Assembly (NCBI GenBank): GCA_036403035.1
Contig: DASWRT010000021.1
Span: 1 to 8,149 of the forward strand
From: DASWRT01 sp036403035
Lineage (GTDB): Bacteria; Pseudomonadota; Alphaproteobacteria; ATCC43930; CGMCC-115725
Length of the DNA stretch: 8,149 nt
Direction of reading: 5' to 3'
The notes beneath the pieces are model-generated. The model was not told the origin of the DNA. It saw nothing but the letters and a program-made list of their open reading frames with translations, and made no database searches. The position numbers and the translations under genes were made by a program. How positions within the stretch are numbered: the stretch's first letter is position 1; each line of letters begins with the position of its first letter. Of this stretch, positions 1 through 6,697 are shown one piece after another.

Positions 1-1630
1 CCGACGCCTCGCCCTCGCGGAAGCGCCGCGCCTCGGCGCGGCGCACTTCCGGCGTCAGCGCGCCGTAAACGGTCGCGACGCGCCGCCCGCCGCGCAGGAT
101 CAGCTCGCGCAGCTGCATCACTTCGCGCCGCGAGAAGGCGATCACGGCGTCGCCGTCCTGCAGCTCGCCGAGCCGCACCGGCCGGGGGATGACGGTCAGC
201 GGGTTCTTGCGCTCCAGCCGGTGGACCTCCAGCGGCGAGCCCGACAGCTCGGCCAGCCGGCGGATCAGCGGCAGCGCGTCGACCGAGCCGCACAGCACGA
301 TCTCGCGCGCCGGCACGCCCAGTACCGCCACCGTCCAGGCCCAGCCGCGATCCTCGTCTTGGAGGAGCTGCACCTCGTCGATCACCGCGCAGTCGATCGG
401 CGTGCGGAAGTCGGCCATCTCGACGGTCGAGGCGACGTGCGTCGCCGCCGGGTCGATCAGCCGCTCCTCGCCGGTGACGAGCGACACCGCGACGCCGCGC
501 TCCTGAAGCGTCTCGTATCCTTCGAGCGCGAGGAGGCGCAGCGGCGCGAGATAGCGGCCGGTCGCCGCCGCCGCGAGCCGGGTCATCGCCGCGTGCGTCT
601 TGCCGGAATTGGTCGGCCCCAGATAGGCGATGAAGCGCCGTTCCATCGCGCGGGCCGCCGGAAACGCATCGAGATACTCGCGCAGCCCGGACGCCGCCTC
701 GATCCGCTGTTCGCGGGCGGCGCGGCGGACCGTTCGGCTCCACGCCGACACGGCGCGGTCGAGCTTCGCGATCAGCGCGTCGATCGGGCGCGCCTTCGCC
801 TTGCCGCCACGATCCTCGCCGCGCAGCGCCTCGTCCAGATATTTCACGAGATCGCCCGCGGCGGCTTCCACCCAGGACAGCTCGTCCTGCAACGCCGCCA
901 GCCGGCGTCCGGCGTCCGTTACCCAATCGCGGATGCGGCGCGGCGCGTCCGAAGCGGCGATCACGTCCGCCGCGATGGAATTGAGCCGTTCGCGCAGCGC
1001 CTTCCGCTCGTCGCCGCCGGCCGGCGGCGTGCCGGCCAGCGCGGCGACGTCGTCCGGCAGCGGGACGGTCTCAAGGGCCGAGACGGTCACCGTGTCGAGA
1101 CCCGCCAAGCCGCCGCCGCCGCTTTCGGCGGCTTCGGGGTCGAGATCGGCTGCGGCGATCGTGACCGGAACCTGGATCCTCAGAACGGGCGCGCCGTCGA
1201 CCGCGCCGATCCGCACCCCGCGCGGCAAAGGCAGGCCGTAAAGCGCTGACGGCGACGCGCCGGAGGCTGGCTTGTCCGCGCGCCCCGTTCCCGCCGTCGC
1301 GGCGGCGGTGCTGCGGCGGCGCGCTTGCTTTCCGTCGCCCGCCGAAGCCGGCCGGGGCGCCAGGGCTGCGCGTTGGGCCGCGCGCATGGCGGACAGCGCG
1401 CGGCTGAAGGCGCGGCGGCGGCGCGTGTCGAGCGGGATCGCCGCCGATCGCCGCCATGCGCGGGGACCGCCGTATCCGATCAGACCGGCGACGTCGCCGT
1501 CCGCCTGTGCCCAAGCCGCGAGCGCCGGCCAGCTCTCATGGTCGACGAGCTGCCGGACCGCCTCGGCAAAGGCCAGGCCCGACTCATCCAGTGGCGCCGC
1601 CGTCGCGTCCGCGGCGCTGGGGAGATCCAT
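1..1630 (-). CDS. Suv3-like DExH-box RNA/DNA helicase, partial (C-terminus beyond left edge)
   Basis: The 543 residues in the window come from an open frame that runs off the left edge. The match is to the Suv3 family of ATP-dependent helicases, known from mitochondrial RNA turnover and present in alphaproteobacteria. Visible motifs are Walker A GPTNSGKT at residues 338-345 (K344), APLRLLALEGYE at 362-373 (motif Ia region), VTGEER at 385-390, STVEMADF at 401-408, Walker B DEVQ at 418-421, the Suv3 hallmark GWAWT at 429-433, LCGS at 446-449 (motif III) and IAFSRREV at 497-504 (motif IV). Motifs V and VI should lie outside the window. The 337 residues before Walker A are Ala/Arg-rich, with a disordered-looking stretch at about 90-130 and helical segments at about 205-330, and have no domain I recognise. 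The ATG at 1630 is preceded by AGGA at good spacing. A TATATA hexamer at 1672-1677 could be part of its promoter, but I see no good -35 box. Its RNA role is inferred from the family. Confidence 0.93.
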   Translation of the reverse strand, partial: MDLPSAADATAAPLDESGLAFAEAVRQLVDHESWPALAAWAQADGDVAGLIGYGGPRAWRRSAAIPLDTRRRRAFSRALSAMRAAQRAALAPRPASAGDGKQARRRSTAAATAGTGRADKPASGASPSALYGLPLPRGVRIGAVDGAPVLRIQVPVTIAAADLDPEAAESGGGGLAGLDTVTVSALETVPLPDDVAALAGTPPAGGDERKALRERLNSIAADVIAASDAPRRIRDWVTDAGRRLAALQDELSWVEAAAGDLVKYLDEALRGEDRGGKAKARPIDALIAKLDRAVSAWSRTVRRAAREQRIEAASGLREYLDAFPAARAMERRFIAYLGPTNSGKTHAAMTRLAAAATGRYLAPLRLLALEGYETLQERGVAVSLVTGEERLIDPAATHVASTVEMADFRTPIDCAVIDEVQLLQDEDRGWAWTVAVLGVPAREIVLCGSVDALPLIRRLAELSGSPLEVHRLERKNPLTVIPRPVRLGELQDGDAVIAFSRREVMQLRELILRGGRRVATVYGALTPEVRRAEARRFREGEAS

Positions 1631-1735
1631 ATCCGTCCTGCGAGGGTTAAATCGACGATAAATCCGAGCGGTATATAGGGATTCGCGCTGGCTGTTGCAG
1701 GCCGGAGAAAACGATCGGCGCGGAGTTCGGCGGGA

Positions 1736-2620
1736 TCAGACGCCGCGCGACGCAAGGCACCCGATCGGCAGCAGCGAGCCGCCGCTTACGTAAAGCGCGC
1801 CGTGGGCGTATAGCTGCCGGGCCGCGACGTCGCCGCCGCTGGCGGATACGTCGATCAGCCAGAGATCGCCGGTCGCGTTGCTCCGGACGATCCGCCCGTT
1901 CGCCGCGTCGACCGCCGCAAACACCTGTTCAGCCGACGATCCCGCAGGGAATAGCGCCGCGACGATCGGTGCGTTCCGCGGCGGCAGGGCCGCGACCGGT
2001 CCCGCGGTCAGCACGGAGACGGCAAGCAGAAGCGGCGCGGCGCTCCGGCGCCGGCGTCCTGGCGCGCTCCTGTTGTCATCGCCGCCGGTTCCATCACCGC
2101 CGCCGCCGCGGGCGACGCGGCGACGAGCGCGCCATCCCGCCAACGTGCAGACGATCCCGAGCGCAAAGAGCAGCACGTCCCACAGCAGGTAGTTGTCGCT
2201 GTCCATCCGGATGTGATGGATGCGCAGAATCCAGTGGAACAGGACGGCGTCGACGATGTGCCAGACGCCGAAGCCGATCAGGAAATCCGCGAGCAGCACG
2301 CCCCCGGCCGCGCCCTCGGATGCTGATGAGAACCGGTCCCGGTCTCGCCACAGCATCCACAGTCCGGCCGCCGCGACGACGTACATCGCGACATGGAAGA
2401 GCCCGTCGGCCAGGATCTGGACACGGATGTCGGCGATCCAGGATCCGCTCACGTTGCTGAGCAGGTGGTGCCATTGGAGCACTTGGTGGAACAGGATTCC
2501 ATCCAGGAACCCGCTCATCGCGAAGCCGAGCAGAAAGCCGGCGGACGTCGGTGCGCCGCCGAGCGGCATGTCCGGTCGGCTGCGGCTCAAGTCGGCGGAG
2601 GGTGCGGAAGCGATTCTCAT
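1736..2620 (-). CDS. DUF2243 membrane protein with C-terminal extracytoplasmic domain
   Basis: The protein has 294 residues. Residues about 27-163 match DUF2243, an uncharacterised bacterial membrane family, with four likely transmembrane helices (about 27-45, 74-91, 108-127, 146-163). Its histidine-rich signatures are present: FLDGILFHQVLQWHH at 38-52 and HIVDAVLFHWILRIHHIR at 121-138. The many histidines beside membrane segments could bind metal or haem, but that is inference. Typical DUF2243 proteins end near here. This one continues with a Gly/Arg-rich cytoplasmic linker (164-194), a fifth hydrophobic helix (195-212) and an extracytoplasmic domain (213-294). That last domain resembles small exported alphaproteobacterial domains of the type FP-x(n)-AVxAAxGRIV...GALYV...LPIGCL, which have no known function. 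The ATG at 2620 was chosen; a TTG two codons upstream (2626) is possible. The Shine-Dalgarno is weak in both cases. An EcfG-like promoter lies at 2782-2806. Confidence 0.88.
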   Translation of the reverse strand: MRIASAPSADLSRSRPDMPLGGAPTSAGFLLGFAMSGFLDGILFHQVLQWHHLLSNVSGSWIADIRVQILADGLFHVAMYVVAAAGLWMLWRDRDRFSSASEGAAGGVLLADFLIGFGVWHIVDAVLFHWILRIHHIRMDSDNYLLWDVLLFALGIVCTLAGWRARRRVARGGGGDGTGGDDNRSAPGRRRRSAAPLLLAVSVLTAGPVAALPPRNAPIVAALFPAGSSAEQVFAAVDAANGRIVRSNATGDLWLIDVSASGGDVAARQLYAHGALYVSGGSLLPIGCLASRGV

Positions 2621-2781
2621 GGACAACCCCGGAGCGCGCGGCGCTCACGAATGGACCGAGGCGGCAAGGATGGCCGGCGACGCCCGCCTCACGGCGGCGC
2701 TCGGCGGACTTGCCGCCCGGCGGCGGCGATGGCGCGGGACGACGACATGGGCTCCCCTCGTCGACGTGATTTCTCAGAGGC

Positions 2782-2806
2782 AACATCGCCGGCAATTTGC
2801 CGTTCC
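2782..2806 (-). promoter_or_regulatory. Near-match EcfG promoter for the DUF2243 gene
   Basis: On the minus strand the sequence reads GGAAC (2806-2802), 16 bases, then TGTT (2785-2782). The EcfG consensus in alphaproteobacteria is GGAAC-N16/17-CGTT, so this has one mismatch, in the first base of the -10 element. Orientation is correct for the DUF2243 gene and would give a leader of roughly 150 bases. The perfect plus-strand site lies only 20 bases away, so the two would form a divergent pair. Confidence 0.45.
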
Positions 2807-2825
2807 GCACCGCCGGAACCCGCCT

Positions 2826-2850
2826 GGAACTCGGTCGGACGGCGTCCGTT
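2826..2850 (+). promoter_or_regulatory. EcfG (general stress sigma factor) promoter for the CBS gene
   Basis: GGAAC at 2826-2830, a 16-base spacer and CGTT at 2847-2850 match the alphaproteobacterial EcfG consensus exactly in sequence and spacing. Transcription would start near 2857-2860, leaving about 65-70 bases of leader before the CBS start codon at 2926. On a uniform-base estimate, about 0.1 such matches are expected by chance in both strands of this window. Two are seen, both intergenic and correctly oriented. Confidence 0.72.
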
Positions 2851-2925
2851 CCCACTCTGCGCATCCGCGTCCGCATTCGCGTGATCGCGACTGCGTCCAT
2901 AATCTCCGGCGGAGAAGCGGCGGCG

Positions 2926-3363
2926 ATGAGAGTGTCCGATGTGATGGCCGATGCGGTGGAGTTCGTGCCGCCTGACGCCACCGTGCAGTCGGCGGCGGCG
3001 CTGATGGGCGAGCTGGACGTCGGCGCCTTGCCCGTTGGGACGCAAGACGACCTTCAGGGCGTCCTGACCGATCGCGACATCCTGTTCCGCGTCGTTGCCG
3101 ACGGACGCGACCCGGCTGCCGTGCGGGTGCGCGAGGTGATGTCGTCGACGGTCTTTTCCTGCCGGGCCGACGATACCCTGGCTACGGCCATGGACCTCAT
3201 GAGTTCCTACCACGTGCGGCGATTGCCGGTGCTCGACGCCGACCGCGTCGCCGGGTGGCTGACCCTCTCGGACATCTCGCGCCGGCTGCTTCTCGACACG
3301 GACACGATCCGCGCCGCGCTCGGCGAACTCAGCGGGTCCGCTGCCGACGCCGCCGAGAAATAG
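2926..3363 (+). CDS. Stand-alone CBS-domain-pair protein
   Basis: The 145-residue protein is one Bateman module, two CBS domains in tandem, with no attached catalytic or membrane domain. CBS1 covers about residues 1-60, opening with VSDVMADA and closing with GVLTDRDI at 45-52. CBS2 covers about 66-125, opening with VREVMSSTVF, with VRRLPVLD at 97-104 and GWLTLSDI at 110-117. The family binds adenosyl ligands such as AMP, ATP, NAD or SAM and acts as a regulatory or sensing subunit; this protein's ligand and partner cannot be read from the sequence. It is predicted to be cytoplasmic. The frame stays open upstream to 2797, but the ATG at 2926 directly precedes the conserved CBS start and has GGAGAAG eight bases before it, so it was chosen. 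A perfect EcfG promoter lies about 75 bases upstream, which points to induction in the general stress response. Confidence 0.95.
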   Translation: MRVSDVMADAVEFVPPDATVQSAAALMGELDVGALPVGTQDDLQGVLTDRDILFRVVADGRDPAAVRVREVMSSTVFSCRADDTLATAMDLMSSYHVRRLPVLDADRVAGWLTLSDISRRLLLDTDTIRAALGELSGSAADAAEK

Positions 3364-3432
3364 GCGGCGGTCCCCGGTTTCCACTGGCTCTGCGGCCGGC
3401 GTCTTCCGCCCGGCGCTGCGTCGCCGAACGGC

Positions 3433-4188
3433 TTAGACGACCATCACCCAGTCGGGGTTCGTGTTGCCGAGCAACACCACGGCGTGGTGGTAGTAGTCGA
3501 TGCTATTGTCGGACAAGATCAGCAGGTCGCGCCCTGTCTGCGAAACGTCGAATTCTCCGGAATGCGCGAGGTTGCCGCGCACCACGTCGTAATCTCCGGA
3601 ATTCAGCAGCAGATGCTCGTGATCGGGCGATGATGCGTGGATATCGGGCGCCGTCGCCGGGGTGAAATTCGTGTCGAGCGCCACCGTCGAGACGCGGTGG
3701 GTCGCGCCGGTCTGGATCATGTCCTCGCCGAATCTGTAGTCGCCGATCAGATCGAAGACGCCGACGACATGATCGCCTTCCGAGAGGACTCCGTTCGTAT
3801 CGTTGGTCACGGCAAGGTCGCTCGCTCCGACCGGTGCAAACGTGTCGTGACCGGATCCGCCTATCATCAGGTTGCCGATGCCCGTTTCGTGGTCGCCGCC
3901 GCTGCCTCCGACGCTCAGGAGGAAGTCATCGCCGCTTCCGCCAAGGAGCAGATTGTAGTGTCCGTTCGCCCCGACCTGATCGTTTCCGTTCCCGCCGATC
4001 ATCAGGTTGTAGTTCCCTTCGGAGAAAACCTGATCGTTGCCGTCGCCGCCGTCGAGGATGTCGTGATTTCCGCCTGTGTTGATGAAATCGTCTCCGTTTT
4101 CGCCGAAGACCTGGGAACCGTCTGCCCAACCCTGCGCTTCGAAAGAGTTGAACGCGTCGTTCCCGTTGGTGAGGTTATATAAAGGCAT
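3433..4188 (-). CDS. RTX-like calcium-binding repeat protein, probably secreted by a type I system
   Basis: The 251-residue acidic protein has hemolysin-type calcium-binding repeats in its first half: FGENGDDFI (28-36), LDGGDGNDQV (45-54), MIGGNGNDQV (63-72), LLGGSGDDFL (81-90) and MIGGSGHDTF (108-117). These GGxGxD motifs build a calcium-bound beta-roll in known RTX proteins. There is no Sec signal peptide. The C-terminus is non-repetitive and ends in hydrophobic residues (DWVMVV), as is common for type I secretion substrates, so export by an ABC exporter is inferred; no exporter genes are in the window. No enzymatic domain is recognised at 125-251, so this may be a small structural or matrix protein. 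GGAGAA (4195-4200) precedes the ATG by eight bases. A sampled line of the gene is about 58 % GC, lower than the helicase region, which could reflect Asp/Asn/Gly-rich composition or acquisition. It converges with the CBS gene across a 69-base gap. Confidence 0.92.
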   Translation of the reverse strand: MPLYNLTNGNDAFNSFEAQGWADGSQVFGENGDDFINTGGNHDILDGGDGNDQVFSEGNYNLMIGGNGNDQVGANGHYNLLLGGSGDDFLLSVGGSGGDHETGIGNLMIGGSGHDTFAPVGASDLAVTNDTNGVLSEGDHVVGVFDLIGDYRFGEDMIQTGATHRVSTVALDTNFTPATAPDIHASSPDHEHLLLNSGDYDVVRGNLAHSGEFDVSQTGRDLLILSDNSIDYYHHAVVLLGNTNPDWVMVV

Positions 4189-4391
4189 GGATATTTCTCC
4201 GGAATTACGCAGCTTTTCGGAGAGTCGCTGAGCGGTCTCGCGTGATTGGGCTGAAAAGTCCGGTTCTTCACTGAATGAAGTCTATCACCATGTCGAGATG
4301 ATGCGTCTTGTCTTTGATTGTCCTTTGCGCCGCAGGCCGGGGCAAGCGGTCGCTGCGGCTCGCTCGACGGAGAAGCCGGGAGACGCGATAG

Positions 4392-4895
4392 TTAGACGCG
4401 CATGCCGAATTGGCGATTGAGCCGGAGGACGAGGTCGCCCGGCAGTCCGAGCCGCTGCGCCAGATAGCCGAGATAGGCAAGGGCGAGCTTGCTGTTCCGG
4501 TCGACCGTGCGGAGCGAGACGGCGTAGAAGCGGGCCGCCGTCCGTGCGGCCCCGACCTGCCGGACCAGCGATTCCAGGCAGGGCGGCTCGTCGATCGACT
4601 CCTCCAGCCGCCGCTTCTCCGCCGCGTCGAGCTGATCGGCGGCGGCGAGCGCCGCAGCGATCGCACGCCGCTCGTCGGCGTCGAGCCGCCCGTCCGCGTG
4701 CGCGGCGGCGGACATGGCGCGGATCAGCAGCGAAGCCTCCGCCGCGTCGAGGCCGCGCAGGTCGGACAGCGGCGGGTCCATGAGCTGATGGCGGTTCCGC
4801 AGATGGCCGTCCAGCACCTTGAGCGCGAGGAGCTGGAGCAGCACCGGCCGATGGCCGTCATCCCGCCCGGCGGCGCGGCTGCCGCTGCCCGGCAA
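4392..4895 (-). CDS. DUF533/TerB-like helical protein
   Basis: The conserved region LIRAMSAAAHADGRLDADER, followed by a run of acidic and basic helices, LESLVRQV, ARFYAVSLRTVD and AYLGYLAQRLGLP, matches the TerB-like DUF533 family (YebE relatives). Members are all-helical, often inner-membrane associated and of unknown biochemical role. This copy lacks the usual membrane segment. The start is uncertain. The TTG at 4895 (167 residues) lies two bases after the stop of the response regulator and has GAGG about six bases upstream. A GTG at 4844 would give 150 residues and the ATG at 4781 would give 129. The stretch VLLQLLALKVLDGHLRNRHQL before that ATG looks like real protein, so I judge the ATG too short; residues before the GTG look like linker. 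The tight spacing shows cotranscription with the regulator, but nothing in the sequence says what links the two. Confidence 0.8.
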   Translation of the reverse strand: MPGSGSRAAGRDDGHRPVLLQLLALKVLDGHLRNRHQLMDPPLSDLRGLDAAEASLLIRAMSAAAHADGRLDADERRAIAAALAAADQLDAAEKRRLEESIDEPPCLESLVRQVGAARTAARFYAVSLRTVDRNSKLALAYLGYLAQRLGLPGDLVLRLNRQFGMRV

Positions 4896-4897
4896 CG

Positions 4898-5293
4898 TCA
4901 GGCCTCGCCGTTCCCGCCGGTCCGCGCCGGCTGCGGGACCGCCGCGTCGATCTGCGACAGCAGGCGCGAGAAGTCTATCGGTTTCGGGTGGTAGTCGTTG
5001 CAACCGGCCTGCAACGCCTTTTCCCGATCGCCGGACATCGCGTGCGCCGTCAGGGCGATGATCGGGATGCTCGCGGTCTCCGGGTCCGACTTCAGCTCCC
5101 GCGCCGCCGTCCACCCGTCGATGACCGGCAGGTTCATGTCGAGGAGAACGACGTCGGGCCGGTCCGTCCGGACCTTGTCGATGCCTTGCCGGCCGTCGAA
5201 GGCGAGCGCGACGTCGTATCCGCGCCGCTTCAGCCGGCGCGACAGGAAATCCCAGATCTCCTCGTGATCCTCGACCAGCAGAATTCTCGGCAT
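4898..5293 (-). CDS. Single-domain response regulator (CheY/DivK-like receiver)
   Basis: The 131-residue protein is a complete receiver domain and nothing else. The acidic pocket is E8/D9, the phospho-acceptor is D52 in VVLLDMNLP, the switch threonine is T82 in ALTAHAM and the conserved lysine is K104 in HPKP. All key residues are intact. With no DNA-binding or enzymatic output domain, it should act by protein contact or as a phosphorelay intermediate, as DivK or CheY do. No histidine kinase is in the window. The frame is open to 5404, but the ATG at 5293 sits right before the conserved PRILLVEDH and has GGAG about six bases upstream, so it was chosen. It is the first gene of a two-gene unit with the DUF533/TerB-like gene. 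The upstream gap (5294-5429) shows no EcfG match. The motif around T82 differs from the FATGUY regulators of the general stress response. Confidence 0.95.
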   Translation of the reverse strand: MPRILLVEDHEEIWDFLSRRLKRRGYDVALAFDGRQGIDKVRTDRPDVVLLDMNLPVIDGWTAARELKSDPETASIPIIALTAHAMSGDREKALQAGCNDYHPKPIDFSRLLSQIDAAVPQPARTGGNGEA

Positions 5294-5397
5294 CCATGTC
5301 TCCGGCGTGGGTGCGACGCATCCCGGTACACGCGAGGGATCGGGGCAGCGATCTGACGCGGTGTTGAAACTAACGCCGCTATGCTGCTCTCGTCCTT

Positions 5398-5417
5398 CGG
5401 TCACCCCTGGTGAACCG
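5398..5417. repeat. Short imperfect inverted repeat between the ligase and regulator genes
   Basis: CGGTCACC (5398-5405) faces GGTGAACCG (5409-5417), an inverted repeat with a three-base loop and one bulged base. It lies 13 bases downstream of the stop of the O-antigen-ligase-family gene and about 105 bases upstream of the response regulator start, both on the minus strand. No T-tract follows, so an intrinsic terminator is not supported. It may be an operator for the regulator or a transcript-end stem. Confidence 0.35.
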
Positions 5418-5429
5418 CAGCCCGTGCCG

Positions 5430-6656
5430 TTACCTCACTGCACCGATGAAGCCGGCCCTGCGAATGCGGGCAGACTGCTCCAGCGATGCGGCGGTGCGTT
5501 CCAGGCGCGACCGCGTCGCCTGAAGCTCGTGCTGCACGAGGGGATAGAAGCAGCACATCAGGAACAGCACGCCGTACGGGTTGCCGCCGTTGATCGCCCG
5601 ACGCTCGAAGAAGCCGAGGACGGCGTAGCCGATGACGGCCGCCAGCGTCACGTTTCGCGCCTGCGGGTCCGCGATGGATCGCGAGTAGAGGAGCGCCATC
5701 CCGATCATCACGATGTACAGCAGCAGCCCGAACACGCCGGTGTCCACCAGCATCGCGAGATAGGCGTTATGCGCCGAGACGTTCGCCAAGATCTGCTCGT
5801 GCTGGCGGAAGCCGACGCCGAGCACCGGCGACTTGAGCCAGAGATCGATCACGTTCGCCCAGATGTCGCTGCGGCCGGTGAAGCCGTTGCCCGTTCCGCG
5901 CATCGGGTCGTCGAGCTTCATGACGTCAGTGACGAAGTTCGCGACGCTGTCGCTGATCAGCGAGCTGAAGGCCAGGAACACCATCGCGCCGGCTGCGATG
6001 GCGATGAGCGAGCCGACCAGCCGGTATCCGCGCAGCTGCGTTGCCCACAACAGCGCGATCACTCCCGCACCCGCCACGAGGCCGAGCAGGCTGCCGCGCG
6101 CCGAAGCGTTGTAGATCGTCATCAGGCCGATGGCGAATCCCGCCGCGCCCAACACGCGGTTCTTGAAACCGAAAGCCGCCGCTGCGCTGCCCAACCCCAT
6201 CACGCCCCAGAAGTTGGGTTCGATGTCGTGCGCCACGAGCCGTCCCCACAGATACTCCCCGGCGATGTTGACGTAGAGGAGGAAGGCGCCGTTCACGAGG
6301 CTGAACGCCGCCGCGATCATCGGCATGAGGCGCGGGTTCGGGCACGCCGCGACGATGATCGCGAGGCCGAACAGGAACACGGTATTGAGGAAATAGACGA
6401 TCGGCAGGTAGTCCCACGTGTTGCCGATGTAGCTCAACAGGATGATCGCCAGGAAAATCAACGCGAACTTGGTCGCGCTGACGAGGCCGTAGGGGTTGAA
6501 GCCGACCAGCAAGAGCTGAAGCGCCGCCGGCAGGCAACCCGCCATCACCACGAGCTGCAGGACGTTCTCGTTCTTCCCGTAGGTCACATAGAAGATGACC
6601 TCGATCGCGACGAGCCAGACAGCGTACACTCCGGCGACGGTTCTAAGCTTCAACAT
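5430..6656 (-). CDS. O-antigen ligase / polymerase family membrane protein
   Basis: The 408-residue protein has about ten or more hydrophobic helices and a large loop between about residues 234 and 300, as in the Wzy_C/WaaL family. These proteins join or polymerise undecaprenyl-linked glycans at the periplasmic face of the inner membrane. Family-like signatures are SARGSLLGL at 185-193, GNGFTGRSDIW at 256-266, SPVLGVGF at 276-283 and SAHNAYLAMLVDTGVFG at 294-310, where H296 sits at the position of the functional loop histidine. The C-terminal tail (about 375-400) is a charged helix, probably cytoplasmic. Whether this is a lipid A-core ligase, a polymerase or an exopolysaccharide ligase cannot be decided, and no glycosyltransferases are in the window. 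The ATG at 6656 follows AAGGA at good spacing. The frame stays open far upstream, but that part is out of frame with the hydrolase gene. It lies 41 bases after the GDSL gene, so they probably share one transcript. Confidence 0.92.
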   Translation of the reverse strand: MLKLRTVAGVYAVWLVAIEVIFYVTYGKNENVLQLVVMAGCLPAALQLLLVGFNPYGLVSATKFALIFLAIILLSYIGNTWDYLPIVYFLNTVFLFGLAIIVAACPNPRLMPMIAAAFSLVNGAFLLYVNIAGEYLWGRLVAHDIEPNFWGVMGLGSAAAAFGFKNRVLGAAGFAIGLMTIYNASARGSLLGLVAGAGVIALLWATQLRGYRLVGSLIAIAAGAMVFLAFSSLISDSVANFVTDVMKLDDPMRGTGNGFTGRSDIWANVIDLWLKSPVLGVGFRQHEQILANVSAHNAYLAMLVDTGVFGLLLYIVMIGMALLYSRSIADPQARNVTLAAVIGYAVLGFFERRAINGGNPYGVLFLMCCFYPLVQHELQATRSRLERTAASLEQSARIRRAGFIGAVR

Positions 6657-6697
6657 GGCGGATCCTTGGAACGTCTTCTGGCTAGAAATCCAGTCTC

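Larger units (their letters stand above)
2621..2925. other. Divergent intergenic region between DUF2243 and CBS genes
   Basis: This 305-base gap separates two genes transcribed away from each other. No protein with a recognisable family is seen in any frame; the open frames that cross it are extensions or shadows of the flanking genes. It holds two EcfG-type promoter matches on opposite strands, listed separately, and the Shine-Dalgarno GGAGAAG of the CBS gene at 2911-2917. The stretch from about 2860 to 2900 has a repetitive CGCATCCGCGTCCGCATTCG composition with no clear role. Confidence 0.7.

Noticed and set aside
221..1249. Long plus-strand open frame (342 codons) opposite the helicase
   Set aside because: It is antisense to a gene with clear Suv3 motifs, is Arg/Ala-rich with no recognisable domain, and arises from high GC content.
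3364..3432. Bidirectional terminator between the convergent CBS and RTX genes
   Set aside because: A terminator is expected there, but only short GC-rich pairings without T-tracts are visible.
4329..4359. GCCGCAG / CTGCGGC inverted repeat downstream of the DUF533/TerB-like gene as a terminator
   Set aside because: The stem is 7 bp with a 17-base loop and no T-tract on the minus strand, so support is too weak.
4898..5293. Response regulator as a FATGUY-type general stress regulator such as SdrG
   Set aside because: The segment after the switch threonine reads ALTAHAM, not the FATGUY motif, so it is an ordinary receiver despite the EcfG sites nearby.
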